The notes beneath the pieces are model-generated. The model did no database searches. It was given only the letters and a program-made list of their open reading frames with translations, and was not told where the DNA came from. Shown piece by piece: positions 8,169 through 17,186 of a stretch of DNA of 51,852 bases. The DNA lies in NCBI RefSeq assembly GCF_023284065.1, contig NZ_JAKIKP010000018.1, forward strand, positions 1 to 51,852. Direction: 5' to 3'. Origin of the DNA: Shewanella gaetbuli (GTDB taxonomy: Bacteria > Pseudomonadota > Gammaproteobacteria > Enterobacterales > Shewanellaceae). Each line of letters starts with the position of its first letter. Positions within the stretch are counted from its first letter, which is position 1. The position numbers and the translations under genes are program-made.

Positions 8169-8831
8169 ATGAGCGACATTTGTGATAGCAATAAATTTAA
8201 GCATCGTTTCCGCGGTTATTATCCAGTGGTGATTGACGTTGAAACCGCAGGCTTTAATGCTAAAACCGATGCATTATTAGAAATAGCGGTCACAATGTTA
8301 AAAATGGACGACAATGGTGTGCTTCATATTGATAAAACACTTCATTATCATATAGAGCCATTTGAAGGTGCCAACCTAGAACCTGAAGCCCTTGCTTTTA
8401 ATGGAATTGATCCATCTAACCCTTTACGAGGCGCAGTAGATGAGAAAAGTGCTTTTTTAGAAATTTTCAAGGAAGTGAAAAAGGCACAAAAAGCAGCAGA
8501 CTGTCACAGAAGTATTGTTGTGGCTCACAATGCAGCATTTGATTTAGGCTTCGTCAATCAGTGTATTGAACGTAATAACTTGAAACGCTCGCCTTTTCAT
8601 CCCTTTGCCAGTTTTGATACCGCCTCTTTAGCTGGTTTAGCCATTGGCCATACGGTATTAGCCAAAGCCTGTAAAATGGCGGGCATTGAATTTGATAATA
8701 AAGAAGCACATTCTGCCTTATATGATACCGAACGCACTGCAGAGTTATTTTGTTATATCGTCAATCGTTGGAAGCAATTAGGCGGCTGGCCGCTTGCACC
8801 TTCAGAGTCTGAGTCAGAAGAATCGGAATAA
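8169..8831 (+). CDS. rnt: Ribonuclease T
   Basis: A 220-residue DEDD-family 3'-to-5' exoribonuclease that trims tRNA CCA ends and 5S/23S rRNA 3' ends. The Exo motifs are clear: VIDVETAGF near residue 22 (Asp and Glu), AHNAAFDLGF near 122 and HSALYDTERTAELF near 178 (His and Asp). The acidic C-terminal tail (SESESEESE) is probably disordered. Divergent from motY. Transcription ends at the bidirectional terminator 8854-8881. Confidence 0.95.
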   Translation: MSDICDSNKFKHRFRGYYPVVIDVETAGFNAKTDALLEIAVTMLKMDDNGVLHIDKTLHYHIEPFEGANLEPEALAFNGIDPSNPLRGAVDEKSAFLEIFKEVKKAQKAADCHRSIVVAHNAAFDLGFVNQCIERNNLKRSPFHPFASFDTASLAGLAIGHTVLAKACKMAGIEFDNKEAHSALYDTERTAELFCYIVNRWKQLGGWPLAPSESESEESE

Positions 8832-8853
8832 AGACGATTCAAATATCACGCAT

Positions 8854-8881
8854 AAAAAAAGCTGCCCTTGGCAGCTTTTTT
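8854..8881. terminator. bidirectional terminator between rnt and the peroxiredoxin gene
   Basis: GCTGCC-CTT-GGCAGC (8861-8875), flanked by A runs on the left and T runs on the right, so it works for both converging genes. Confidence 0.85.
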
Positions 8882-8897
8882 ATTACAAAACTAATAA

Positions 8898-9503
8898 TTA
8901 TAGTTTGTCAGAATTGTCTTTTAAGTAAGCAGCAACACCGTCAGTGCTTGCAGTCATACCTTCATCACCTTTAGACCAACCCGCTGGACATACTTCACCG
9001 TGCTCTTCGTGGAATTGAAGTGCGTCGATCATACGTAGCATTTCATCAACGTTACGACCTAGTGGTAAGTCATTCACAACTTGGTGACGTACTTGACCTT
9101 CTTTGTCTACTAAGAAAGAACCACGGAAAGCAACGCCCGCTTCTGGATGCTCAACGTCATACGCTTTACAAATTTCATGTTTCACGTCAGCAACAAGAGT
9201 ATATTTAACTTGGCCAATACCACCCTTCTCTACTGGAGTGTTACGCCATGCGTTATGAGTGAATTGTGAGTCAATAGACACACCAATAACTTCAACACCA
9301 CGCTTAGTGAACTCTTCCATGCGGTGGTCAAAAGCAATAAGCTCAGATGGGCATACAAAAGTGAAATCTAAAGGATAGAAAAAGATAACTGTTGGCTTAC
9401 CTTTAATTGCAGTTGCAAGGTTAAAGTTATCAACAATTTCACCAGAACCTAATACCGCAGCCGCAGTAAAATCAGGGGCAGGACGACCTACTAATACGCT
9501 CAT
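8898..9503 (-). CDS. 2-Cys peroxiredoxin (AhpC/TSA family)
   Basis: A 201-residue typical 2-Cys peroxiredoxin. The peroxidatic Cys is C51 in DFTFVCPSE. The resolving Cys is C172 in GEVCPAGW. It carries the GGIG motif of the eukaryote-like, hyperoxidation-prone subgroup, but no clear C-terminal YF motif (it ends AAYLKDNSDKL). It reduces H2O2 and organic peroxides, probably with thioredoxin. GGAG lies before the ATG. It is monocistronic, between a terminator and the repeat region. Confidence 0.93.
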   Translation of the reverse strand: MSVLVGRPAPDFTAAAVLGSGEIVDNFNLATAIKGKPTVIFFYPLDFTFVCPSELIAFDHRMEEFTKRGVEVIGVSIDSQFTHNAWRNTPVEKGGIGQVKYTLVADVKHEICKAYDVEHPEAGVAFRGSFLVDKEGQVRHQVVNDLPLGRNVDEMLRMIDALQFHEEHGEVCPAGWSKGDEGMTASTDGVAAYLKDNSDKL

Positions 9504-9782
9504 TTTATATCTCCATTAATGGCTTTAATAAATTCCAAAGTTAAAACATAGACTATGCTTTAACGCAATGTGCTATACCATACCCTTTATTTGTGACATA
9601 GATAAGAGGTTTTGAATGAAAAATATTTTACCTGTCTAAAAAGGCAACATTTTTTGAGAGTTAAGCCATCATGCCGCTTTGCTCTAGCCGAAATTTGTAT
9701 ATTTACCGAGCCCACATCCACCATCGACGAACCCAAAAACCGCCATCCTCAAGCCTAAAAACCGCCATCGTCGAACCCACAA

Positions 9783-9876
9783 CCGTCATCCTCGAGATCT
9801 TTTATCGAGGATCTGCTTTCCTCTGTAAACGAATAACAATAGATTCCGGCTCAAAAGCTTTACCGGAATGACGGGG
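9783..9876 (+). repeat. double-hairpin repeat element, copy 1
   Basis: About 94 bp bounded by the inverted ends CCGTCAT and ATGACGG. Inside are two hairpins: ATCCTCGA/TCGAGGAT, and ATTCCGG/CCGGAAT around AAAGCTTT. Four nearly identical copies occur in this region in the same orientation. They are extragenic palindromes of the REP/MITE type. Confidence 0.85.
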
Positions 9877-10049
9877 TTATTACTTGAATGACGGGGTTAT
9901 TACTTGAATGACGGGGTTAATTAACATCAACAAACTCATCAATAATCATCCTCAAGCCTAAAAACCATCATCCTCGAATCCACAGCCACCATCGTCGAAC
10001 CCCAAACCGCCATCGTCGAACCCCAAACCGCCATCGTCGAATCCACAAA

Positions 10050-10143
10050 CCGTCATCCTCGAGATCTTTTATCGAGGATCTGCTTTCCTCTTTAAGCGAA
10101 TAACAATAGATTCCGGCTCAAAAGCTTTGCTGGAATGACGAGG
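10050..10143 (+). repeat. double-hairpin repeat element, copy 2
   Basis: Same structure as 9783-9876, with a few substitutions in the second hairpin (TGCTGGAAT instead of TACCGGAAT). These weaken that stem. Confidence 0.85.
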
Positions 10144-10233
10144 TTATTACTTGAATAACGGGGTTAATTAACATCAACAAACTCATCAATAATCATCCTC
10201 AAACCTAAAAACCACCATCGTCGAACCCACAAA

Positions 10234-10327
10234 CCGTCATCCTCGAGATCTTTTATCGAGGATCTGCTTTCCTCTTTAAGCGAATAACAATAGATTCCGG
10301 CTCAAAAGCTTTACCGGAATGACGGGG
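10234..10327 (+). repeat. double-hairpin repeat element, copy 3
   Basis: Nearly identical to copy 1 through both hairpins and the CCGTCAT/ATGACGG ends. Confidence 0.85.
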
Positions 10328-10480
10328 TTATGACTTGAATGACGGGAGCTTGTCGGAATAACTAGAGTTGGTTATTATCGTAATGACGACGTTATAGCCG
10401 GAATAACGGGGTTAATTAACATCAACAAACTCATCAATAATCATTCTCAAGCCTAAAAACCGCCATCGTCGAACCCCAAA

Positions 10481-10573
10481 CCGTCATCCTCGAGATCTTT
10501 TATCGAGGATCTGCTTTCCTCTGTAAACGAATAACAATAGATTCCGGTACAAAAGCTTTACCGGAATGACGGG
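10481..10573 (+). repeat. double-hairpin repeat element, copy 4
   Basis: Nearly identical to copy 1. It is followed by two extra short GGAATGACGGG fragments (10578-10615), as after the other copies. Confidence 0.85.
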
Positions 10574-10913
10574 TTAATTACCGGAATGACGGGGTTATTA
10601 CTTGAATGACGGGTTCTTGTCGGAATAACTAGAGTTGCTTGTTTTGGCCCTCATCTTTATTTGCTACTTTTGTGCTATTTCTTGTTTATACAGAAGATAA
10701 GTAATAAATAGGTTAATCACTGGATAACTAGAGCCAATTAACTGTCTTGTTAGCCATCTCAAACAGAATATTCACATTCATAAATACATGTAAGCTAAAC
10801 CCTGCTCACAATTGCCAATAATATAGTCAAAAGTCGATGCTTTGCTGGACAAGTCTGTGAATACAAGTCATAAATAAACGTTTTACTGTATTACAAAAAG
10901 AAATTACAAGAAT

Positions 10914-12239
10914 ATGAATGCTGTTGTTATTGCTGTTTGCTTAATGCTTGCATTAAGTTTTGCTCGAATAAATGTGGTTATCGCATTAACGATAAGTGCG
11001 TTAGTTGCCGGATTAGTGGGTGGACTTGATATACACCAAACCATTGCATCTTTTAATGATGGCCTAGGTGGGGGGGCGCAAATAGCATTGAGTTATGCCT
11101 TGCTTGGCGCATTTGCTGCGGCACTTTCTCATTCTGGGTTAACCACCTATATCTCACACTCAATCATCAAAAAGCTGGGTAAAGAACCCAATAGCACCAA
11201 TACCAACGTTGTTCGTTGGACTTTACTCATTGCTATTTTAGCTATGGCGGTTTCATCTCAAAATATTTTACCCATTCATATCGCCTTTATTCCTATTTTA
11301 ATTCCACCTTTATTGCATGTTATTTCTGCATTAAAAATTGATAGACGCCTGATAGCGTGTATCTTAACTTTCGGTCTTGTCACTACTTATATGATTTTAC
11401 CAATAGGATTTGGTGGCATATTTTTAAATGACATCTTATTAGCGAACTTGAACAACAATGGCTTAGAGGCGGTACATGCTCAAGTACCACAAGCTATGCT
11501 GTTACCTGCTTTAGGTATGGTTTCTGGCTTATTGGTTGCCATTTTTATAACTTATCGTAAACCAAGAGAATATAAAGTCATTGCTGCTGAAGCTAATCAA
11601 GACATTACAGATAGTGGAATTAATAAGAAAAGTATCATCATTTCTCTGGTCGCGATTGTGTCCACCTTAGTGGTGCAACTACAAACAGACTCGATGATTT
11701 TTGGTGCGTTAACCGGTTTTATTATTTTTAGATTTTCAGGCATCATCAAACAAAATGTAGGCCAAGACTTGTTTAATCAAGGTGTTCACATGATGGCGAA
11801 CATTGGTTTTATTATGATTGCCGCCGCCGGTTTTGCTGCGGTTGTTAAATCAACGGGTGAAGTGAACACCCTCGTCACTTCATTGGGCGATATCATCGGT
11901 GACAATAAAGCGCTTGCAGCCATGTTAATGCTGATTGTGGGTTTATTAATTACCATGGGAATTGGTTCTTCATTCTCAACTATCCCAATTATTGCCACTA
12001 TTTATGTGCCACTTGCATTAAGTTTCGGCTTTTCAGTTCCGGCAACCATTGCTTTAGTCGGTACTGCTGCCGCGCTGGGTGATGCTGGTTCTCCTGCTTC
12101 AGATTCAACCTTAGGCCCAACGGCAGGTTTGAATGTTGATGGCCAACATGACCATATTCGCGACAGTGTGATCCCAACATTTGTTCACTACAACCTACCC
12201 CTACTTGGCTTTGGTTGGTTAGCTGCAATGGTGTTGTAG
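10914..12239 (+). CDS. Na+/H+ antiporter family transporter
   Basis: A 441-residue inner-membrane protein with about 11-12 hydrophobic segments. The N-terminal region (VVIALTISALVAGLVGGLD, then FNDGLGGGAQIALSYALLG) and the C-terminal GDAGSPASDSTLGPTAGLN signature fit the NhaC-like/YuiF-type Na+/H+ antiporter families. The actual substrate is uncertain, because Bacillus YuiF-type relatives have been linked to amino-acid transport. It is monocistronic, ending at a shared bidirectional terminator with upp. The ribosome site is weak. Confidence 0.8.
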   Translation: MNAVVIAVCLMLALSFARINVVIALTISALVAGLVGGLDIHQTIASFNDGLGGGAQIALSYALLGAFAAALSHSGLTTYISHSIIKKLGKEPNSTNTNVVRWTLLIAILAMAVSSQNILPIHIAFIPILIPPLLHVISALKIDRRLIACILTFGLVTTYMILPIGFGGIFLNDILLANLNNNGLEAVHAQVPQAMLLPALGMVSGLLVAIFITYRKPREYKVIAAEANQDITDSGINKKSIIISLVAIVSTLVVQLQTDSMIFGALTGFIIFRFSGIIKQNVGQDLFNQGVHMMANIGFIMIAAAGFAAVVKSTGEVNTLVTSLGDIIGDNKALAAMLMLIVGLLITMGIGSSFSTIPIIATIYVPLALSFGFSVPATIALVGTAAALGDAGSPASDSTLGPTAGLNVDGQHDHIRDSVIPTFVHYNLPLLGFGWLAAMVL

Positions 12240-12262
12240 CCGCTTCATAATCTTACTGATAC

Positions 12263-12293
12263 AAAAATGGGAGCTAAAAAGCTCCCATTTTTT
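12263..12293. terminator. bidirectional terminator between antiporter gene and upp
   Basis: AATGGGAGCT and AGCTCCCATT form a 10-bp stem with A runs to the left and T runs to the right. It serves both converging genes. Confidence 0.88.
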
Positions 12294-12327
12294 ATTAATA
12301 CGGTAATTTCATCCTTAAAATCTTTGG

Positions 12328-12954
12328 CTATTTGGTACCAAAAATCTTATCACCAGCATCGCCTAAGCCTGGTAAAATATAACCTTGCTCATTTAAGCAA
12401 TCATCAATGGCTGCTGTATATAATTCAATATCTGGATGAGCTTCTTCTAACGCTTTAATGCCTTCAGGTGCGGCTACCAACACCAATGCTTTAATTGAAG
12501 TGCAACCGCGCTCTTTTAATAAATCGATAGTTGAAATCATTGAGCCACCTGTGGCTAACATTGGGTCAACGACTAATGCGATACGCTCTTCAACATTGCT
12601 AACTAACTTTTCAAAGTAAGGCACAGGCTCAAGGGTTTCTTCATCACGATAAATTCCCACGACAGAAATACGCGCACTCGGAATATGCTCAAGAACACCA
12701 TCCATCATGCCTAAGCCCGCACGTAGAATGGGGACTACGGTAACTTTTTTACCTTTAATCTGGTCAACTTCAACTGGACCATTCCAGCCATTAATGGTCA
12801 CTCTTTCAATTTCAAAGTCTGCGGTCGCTTCATAAGTTAATAAAGAGCCAACTTCAGTAGCAAGTTCACGAAAACGTTTAGTACTAATATCGGCTTCACG
12901 CATTAAGCCAACTTTATGACGAATTAAAGGATGTTTTACTTCTACTATTTTCAT
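12328..12954 (-). CDS. upp: Uracil phosphoribosyltransferase
   Basis: A 208-residue cytoplasmic enzyme converting uracil and PRPP to UMP (pyrimidine salvage). The family segments PILRAGLGMMDGVLEHIPSA and the PRPP loop VVDPMLATGGSMI are present. The C-terminal uracil-binding part includes GDAGDKIFGTK. The start is placed at 12954 because GGGAGAG lies just upstream and the product then matches the E. coli length (208). An upstream in-frame ATG would add 11 residues foreign to the family. Divergent from purMN. Confidence 0.96.
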   Translation of the reverse strand: MKIVEVKHPLIRHKVGLMREADISTKRFRELATEVGSLLTYEATADFEIERVTINGWNGPVEVDQIKGKKVTVVPILRAGLGMMDGVLEHIPSARISVVGIYRDEETLEPVPYFEKLVSNVEERIALVVDPMLATGGSMISTIDLLKERGCTSIKALVLVAAPEGIKALEEAHPDIELYTAAIDDCLNEQGYILPGLGDAGDKIFGTK

Positions 12955-13193
12955 TTCTCTCTCCCAGCTTTGAATATTTATAGCCAAATTTAATAAATGT
13001 TAGTGCATTTATCCTATCTATAAAACATAAAGTTTTACAAAAGCAGTAAATCGTGAGCTAAGCCAATAAAAATCGACCAATTAGATGTTTTATATAGCGG
13101 ATAAAACAAAATCACCGCTTTCGAGTAGCATCACAAGCTGATAGAATACCGCCGCATAAAATCCCTAAAACGATGTACCCGAGAGGATCCTCC

Positions 13194-14231
13194 GTGAGCA
13201 CTCCTACACCTTTAAGTTACAAAGACGCCGGCGTTGATATTGATGCAGGTAACGCGTTAGTTAATAACATTAAATCTGCCGTAAAACGCACCCGTCGCCC
13301 TGAAGTTTTGGGCAACCTAGGGGGCTTCGGCGCATTATGTGAACTACCAACTAAATACAAACACCCTGTTTTGGTTTCTGGTACTGACGGAGTTGGTACA
13401 AAACTTCGCTTAGCTATCGACCATAAAAAACATGACACTGTGGGTGTTGACCTTGTTGCCATGTGTGTAAATGATTTAATCGTATCTGGCGCTGAGCCAC
13501 TATTCTTCTTAGATTACTATGCCACTGGCAAGTTAGATGTTGATACCGCAACCTCTGTTGTTAACGGTATTGCTGAAGGCTGCTTCCAATCAGGTTGTGC
13601 ATTAATTGGTGGTGAAACCGCTGAAATGCCAGGAATGTACGAAGGCGAAGATTACGATTTAGCTGGTTTTTGTGTTGGTGTTGCTGAAAAAGAAAACATC
13701 ATTGATGGCACGAAAGTTAAAGCTGGCGACTCTCTTATAGCATTAGCTTCATCTGGCCCACACTCAAATGGCTATTCATTAATTCGTAAAGTTTTAGAAG
13801 TCAGCGGTGCTGATCCATTACAAGACCTTGCAGGTAAGCCATTAATTAACCATTTACTTGAGCCAACTAAAATTTATGTAAAATCTTTACTTAAATTATT
13901 AGAGCAAACAGAAGTACATGCTATGGCGCATATCACGGGTGGTGGCTTCTGGGAAAACATCCCTCGCGTATTACCAGAAGACTGCAAAGCCGTCGTTAAA
14001 GGTGATTCTTGGGAATGGCCTGTGGTATTTGACTGGTTAATGGAAAATGGCAACATTGCACAACGTGAAATGTACCTTACCTTTAACTGTGGTGTAGGCA
14101 TGGTTATCGCATTACCAAGTGATAAAGTAGATTCTGCTTTAGCGTTATTAAATGCTGAAGGCGAGAATGCATGGTTGATTGGTGAAATTGCTAACCGCTC
14201 TGCTGATGAAGAGCAAGTGGAGATTATCTAA
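13194..14231 (+). CDS. purM: Phosphoribosylformylglycinamidine cyclo-ligase (AIR synthetase)
   Basis: A 345-residue purine-biosynthesis enzyme making AIR from FGAM and ATP. The start is GTG at 13194, preceded by GAGAGG at 7 bases. This gives exactly the E. coli length and the usual N-terminus STPTPLSYKDAGVDIDAGNAL. An ATG 21 bases earlier lies in the ribosome site. Motifs seen: GTDGVGTKLRLA, VAMCVNDLIVSGAEPLFFLDY, GGETAEMPGMY and HITGGGFWENIPRVLP. It overlaps purN by one base (TAATG). Confidence 0.96.
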   Translation: MSTPTPLSYKDAGVDIDAGNALVNNIKSAVKRTRRPEVLGNLGGFGALCELPTKYKHPVLVSGTDGVGTKLRLAIDHKKHDTVGVDLVAMCVNDLIVSGAEPLFFLDYYATGKLDVDTATSVVNGIAEGCFQSGCALIGGETAEMPGMYEGEDYDLAGFCVGVAEKENIIDGTKVKAGDSLIALASSGPHSNGYSLIRKVLEVSGADPLQDLAGKPLINHLLEPTKIYVKSLLKLLEQTEVHAMAHITGGGFWENIPRVLPEDCKAVVKGDSWEWPVVFDWLMENGNIAQREMYLTFNCGVGMVIALPSDKVDSALALLNAEGENAWLIGEIANRSADEEQVEII

Positions 14232-14875
14232 TGTCTGCAACCTGCCGCATCGTGGTATTAATTTCTGGTAACGGTTCTAACTTACAGGCAATTTTAGATA
14301 GTTGTGATGACAATCTACAAGCCGAAGTGGTAGGCGTCATTAGCAATAAACCTGATGCTTATGGTCTGACTCGTGCTCATTACAGCGAAGTGGATACTAG
14401 CTGTGTTATTGTTCATAAAGATGAGTCGCGCGCCGAATATGATGCAAGATTGATTGATGCTGTTGAAAAGTATCAGCCTGATCTTATTGTATTAGCTGGA
14501 TTTATGAGAATTTTAACTGATGATTTTGTTAATCGTTACTTAGGTAAAATGATTAATATTCATCCGTCACTATTACCCAAATATCCAGGGTTAAATACAC
14601 ATCAGCGCGCTATTGATGCTCAAGACTCTGAGCACGGTGCAAGCGTACATTTTGTCATTCCAGAACTCGACGCTGGACCAGTAATTTTACAAGCCAAAGT
14701 GCCTGTATACCAAGACGATGATGCGACTATTTTAGCGGCTAGAGTTCACGAACAAGAGCATGCTATTTATCCGCTAGTTGTAAAATGGTTTAGTTTAGGT
14801 CGTTTGGCTTTACAAAATAATCAGGCTTTCTTAGATGGTCAACTTATTGGTATTAATGGCTACGCTCCTGATTAA
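14231..14875 (+). CDS. purN: Phosphoribosylglycinamide formyltransferase
   Basis: A 214-residue enzyme transferring formyl from N10-formyl-THF to GAR. The conserved LISGNGSNLQAILD N-terminus, the catalytic MINIHPSLLPKYPGLNTH (Asn and His) and the distal Asp in SVHFVIPELDAGPVI are all present. Translation is coupled to purM through TAATG. A strong bidirectional terminator follows. Confidence 0.96.
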   Translation: MSATCRIVVLISGNGSNLQAILDSCDDNLQAEVVGVISNKPDAYGLTRAHYSEVDTSCVIVHKDESRAEYDARLIDAVEKYQPDLIVLAGFMRILTDDFVNRYLGKMINIHPSLLPKYPGLNTHQRAIDAQDSEHGASVHFVIPELDAGPVILQAKVPVYQDDDATILAARVHEQEHAIYPLVVKWFSLGRLALQNNQAFLDGQLIGINGYAPD

Positions 14876-14897
14876 GGCATTTGTTAATTAACCCAAT

Positions 14898-14927
14898 AAA
14901 AAATCTCGCCTTGGCGAGATTTTTTTT
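14898..14927. terminator. bidirectional terminator between purN and cysB
   Basis: AATCTCGCC/GGCGAGATT stem with a 2-base gap, flanked by A and T runs on both sides. It serves purMN on plus and cysB on minus. Confidence 0.88.
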
Positions 14928-14937
14928 GGGTTAGCCA

Positions 14938-15912
14938 TTATTTTATTGGTAATTCCATATCGGCAAACATTTCATCAATTAACTGTTGGTCTCTTAAACC
15001 AACGGCTTGCTCAACCACTGAACGCGTTAAATGTGGTGCAAAATGTAAGATAAAGTCGTACATGTAACCCCGTAAGAAACTGCCTCGTCTAAAACCAATT
15101 TTTGTAGTGCTATGGGCAAATAAGTGGCTCGCATCAATGGCAACAAGATCTTTATCAATATTGGCATCAATAGCCATAGACGCTATCACTCCAACCCCTA
15201 ACCCTAAACGGACATAAGTTTTAAGTACATCGGCACTGGTAGCACTAAACACAACCCTAGGGTCTAGACCTGCACGGTTAAATGATTTTTCAATTTCAGA
15301 AGCCTTATCGAAACCAAATACATAAGTTACTAATGGATATTTAGCGAGTTCTTCAATACTCGGTTTAACCATTTTGGCCAGTGGATGATTTCTGGCAACA
15401 ACAATAGAGCGATTCCAGTGATAACAAGGCAACATAATTAAGTCACTGTATAAATGCATCGCTTCTGTTGCAATAGCAAAGTCAGCATCGCCTCGCGCCG
15501 CCTGCTCACTAATCTGGCTAGGTGTCCCTTGATGCATATGCAAGTTAACTTTTGGGTATCGTTTAATAAACTCCTGAATAATATTAGGTAAAGCATACCG
15601 CGCCTGCGTATCGGTTGTCGCAATATTTAGCTCACCCTGATTAGGCTTGGTATATTCTTCAGAGACTTTTTTAATACTTTCAACTTTACCCAAAATATCA
15701 TTGGCGATTTCAATAACTTGCTGACCTGCAGGCGTAACATGAGTTAAATGCTTACCGCTTCTGCCAAATATTTGAATGCCCAACTCATCTTCTAGCATTC
15801 TAACCTGCTTACTGATCCCAGGTTGCGATGTATAGAGGTTTTCAGCCGTTGCTGACACATTTAAATTATGTTTAACCACTTCGGCAATATATCTTAATTG
15901 TTGTAGCTTCAC
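14938..15912 (-). CDS. cysB: LysR-type regulator CysB
   Basis: A 324-residue transcription factor of sulfate assimilation and cysteine biosynthesis. The winged-helix N-terminus KLQQLRYIAEVVKHNLNVSA and SQPGISKQVRMLEDELGIQI match the CysB subgroup. The effector domain follows (about 90-300), including TTDTQARYALP. The start is GTG at 15912 with AAGGAT at 7 bases, giving the E. coli length of 324. The longer frame upstream is not supported. A plausible promoter TTACAT-16-TATAAC lies about 75 bases upstream. Confidence 0.93.
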   Translation of the reverse strand: MKLQQLRYIAEVVKHNLNVSATAENLYTSQPGISKQVRMLEDELGIQIFGRSGKHLTHVTPAGQQVIEIANDILGKVESIKKVSEEYTKPNQGELNIATTDTQARYALPNIIQEFIKRYPKVNLHMHQGTPSQISEQAARGDADFAIATEAMHLYSDLIMLPCYHWNRSIVVARNHPLAKMVKPSIEELAKYPLVTYVFGFDKASEIEKSFNRAGLDPRVVFSATSADVLKTYVRLGLGVGVIASMAIDANIDKDLVAIDASHLFAHSTTKIGFRRGSFLRGYMYDFILHFAPHLTRSVVEQAVGLRDQQLIDEMFADMELPIK

Positions 15913-16308
15913 GGCAAATATCCTTGCAGTTTTTAAAAGTATACCTAGAATTTTATTAGCCGATTTCAGGCCACCAAGTATAACCAAACGTTATACTTAA
16001 CATAAAATGTAATGTAATTTGGAATATATGACAAGTGAAAACGACTCATAATGTCTGCTTGAAGAATTTAATATTGATTTATAAAGCACAAGGAATTGAG
16101 CTCAAGCAAACAACTAATCGATAACCATATTGATGTGAAAAAGCGCATATTAATAAACAAAAGGACTTATTTTTCAACGACAGTCCGGTGAACTTACGCT
16201 AATATATGGGTAATTTAGATTTAACAGTAAATTATATAATAAAGTTAATGATACCTGTGCCGTAAAATCTCATAGCATAAGTATCTATTACGACAAGATG
16301 GAAACCCT
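15913..16308. other. intergenic region between cysB and an unknown gene
   Basis: AT-rich and without a credible gene. It carries the presumed divergent promoters. TATAAT-like sequences occur near 16230-16240 on the plus strand. I see no clear operator or RNA structure. Confidence 0.5.
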
Positions 16309-17091
16309 ATGTCCCTTATTTTTATCCTACTGCTTATTGGTGCCTTATTACTGCTGATTATTGGCTACAGCATAGTGCAGCAGCAAAAAGAACGTGCAGA
16401 AGCTGAGCGCAGACAAGAAATCGCTCGCCAAAAAGCCATCATTGATGAAACTGAAGCAGTGTTAGCTAACACTGGGATTGCATCATGTTCAAGTCATATT
16501 ATTTTGGTCCTGTATAAGCGTATTCAGGATGCTATTCAACAGTCAATGACATTTGCTTCTGGCCAAATTTTAGCGGATTATCAACGACGCCTAAGTGATT
16601 TAACTGCACAAATAAATACCCTAGCAGGTAGTCCACCTCAAGTTCCACCGGTTGAAAATTTCCGCTTACCAGATAACGATAAACAAGTACTTGAGTTAGT
16701 CAGAACCCTTAAAAAACTCAAAGCGATATTACGAGCAGAACACAATAAAGGTAAGGTAGACCCAGCGATATTCAGCACTGAAGAAAGCCGCATTGACAGT
16801 TTACAACAACGAATTAATGTTGAATCAATGATTACCCGTGCTCGTGCAGCTTGTTACATGAAACAGTATGGATCAAGCAAACAAATGGTCACAAAAGCAT
16901 TATCAACCTTACATTTAATTAAGGCTCAAACTCCTAATGATCCGTTTATTAGCCGTAAAGTTGATGAAGCCAAGCAACTACTTGATGAAATAATGGGAGC
17001 TCAAAAAAGTGCTGGACCTAGCTCACCTAAACAAAACAAAAGTGATGACGATGATTTAGACATGTTGTTCCAACCCAAGAAGAAATGGTAA
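16309..17091 (+). CDS. membrane-anchored coiled-coil protein of unknown function
   Basis: 260 residues, not recognised. One N-terminal membrane segment (about 2-24) is followed by a charged helix (QQQKERAEAERRQEIARQKA), so the bulk probably faces the cytoplasm. Residues about 80-110 and 125-225 are predicted helical, with TPR-like helix pairs near the end. The tail is acidic then basic (DDDDLDMLFQPKKKW), which could be a partner-binding peptide. It ends at its own terminator and is not part of an operon. The composition resembles its neighbours, with no sign of recent transfer. Confidence 0.75.
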   Translation: MSLIFILLLIGALLLLIIGYSIVQQQKERAEAERRQEIARQKAIIDETEAVLANTGIASCSSHIILVLYKRIQDAIQQSMTFASGQILADYQRRLSDLTAQINTLAGSPPQVPPVENFRLPDNDKQVLELVRTLKKLKAILRAEHNKGKVDPAIFSTEESRIDSLQQRINVESMITRARAACYMKQYGSSKQMVTKALSTLHLIKAQTPNDPFISRKVDEAKQLLDEIMGAQKSAGPSSPKQNKSDDDDLDMLFQPKKKW

Positions 17092-17127
17092 TAACCTCCT
17101 TAGTCGTCATTTAGCTTATAGCACAAT

Positions 17128-17167
17128 AAAAAACGGTAGCCAGATAGAACTCTGACTACCGTTTTTT
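17128..17167. terminator. bidirectional terminator between the unknown gene and trhO
   Basis: AAAAAACGGTAG and CTACCGTTTTTT form a long stem around a 17-base centre, with A and T runs on opposite sides. Confidence 0.8.
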
Positions 17168-17186
17168 AATGACTCATTTTAAACAA

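Larger units (their letters stand above)
9911..10480 (+). repeat. about 250-bp macro-unit linking the hairpin elements
   Basis: The linker beginning GGGGTTAATTAACATCAACA and running through AAACTCATCAATAATCATYCTCAA recurs at about 9914, 10161 and 10409. The tandem unit is therefore roughly 247 bp and includes one hairpin element plus this linker. Short CCATCGTCGAACCC motifs are repeated between them a variable number of times. Confidence 0.8.
9504..10913. other. 1.4-kb repeat-filled region without genes
   Basis: The region between the divergent peroxiredoxin and antiporter genes holds no credible gene. Positions about 9720-10630 are a tandem array of near-identical units (listed separately). 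The 280 bases before the antiporter are AT-rich and presumably carry its promoter. No strong -35/-10 pair stands out. Confidence 0.8.

Noticed and set aside
9671..9871. 66-codon frame in the repeat region.
   Set aside because: It is made of the repeat core and linker. The sequence recurs in the array without a conserved frame.
9721..10630. CRISPR-like look of the hairpin array.
   Set aside because: Repeats are about 94 bp, and intervening segments are repeated rather than unique. No cas gene is present.
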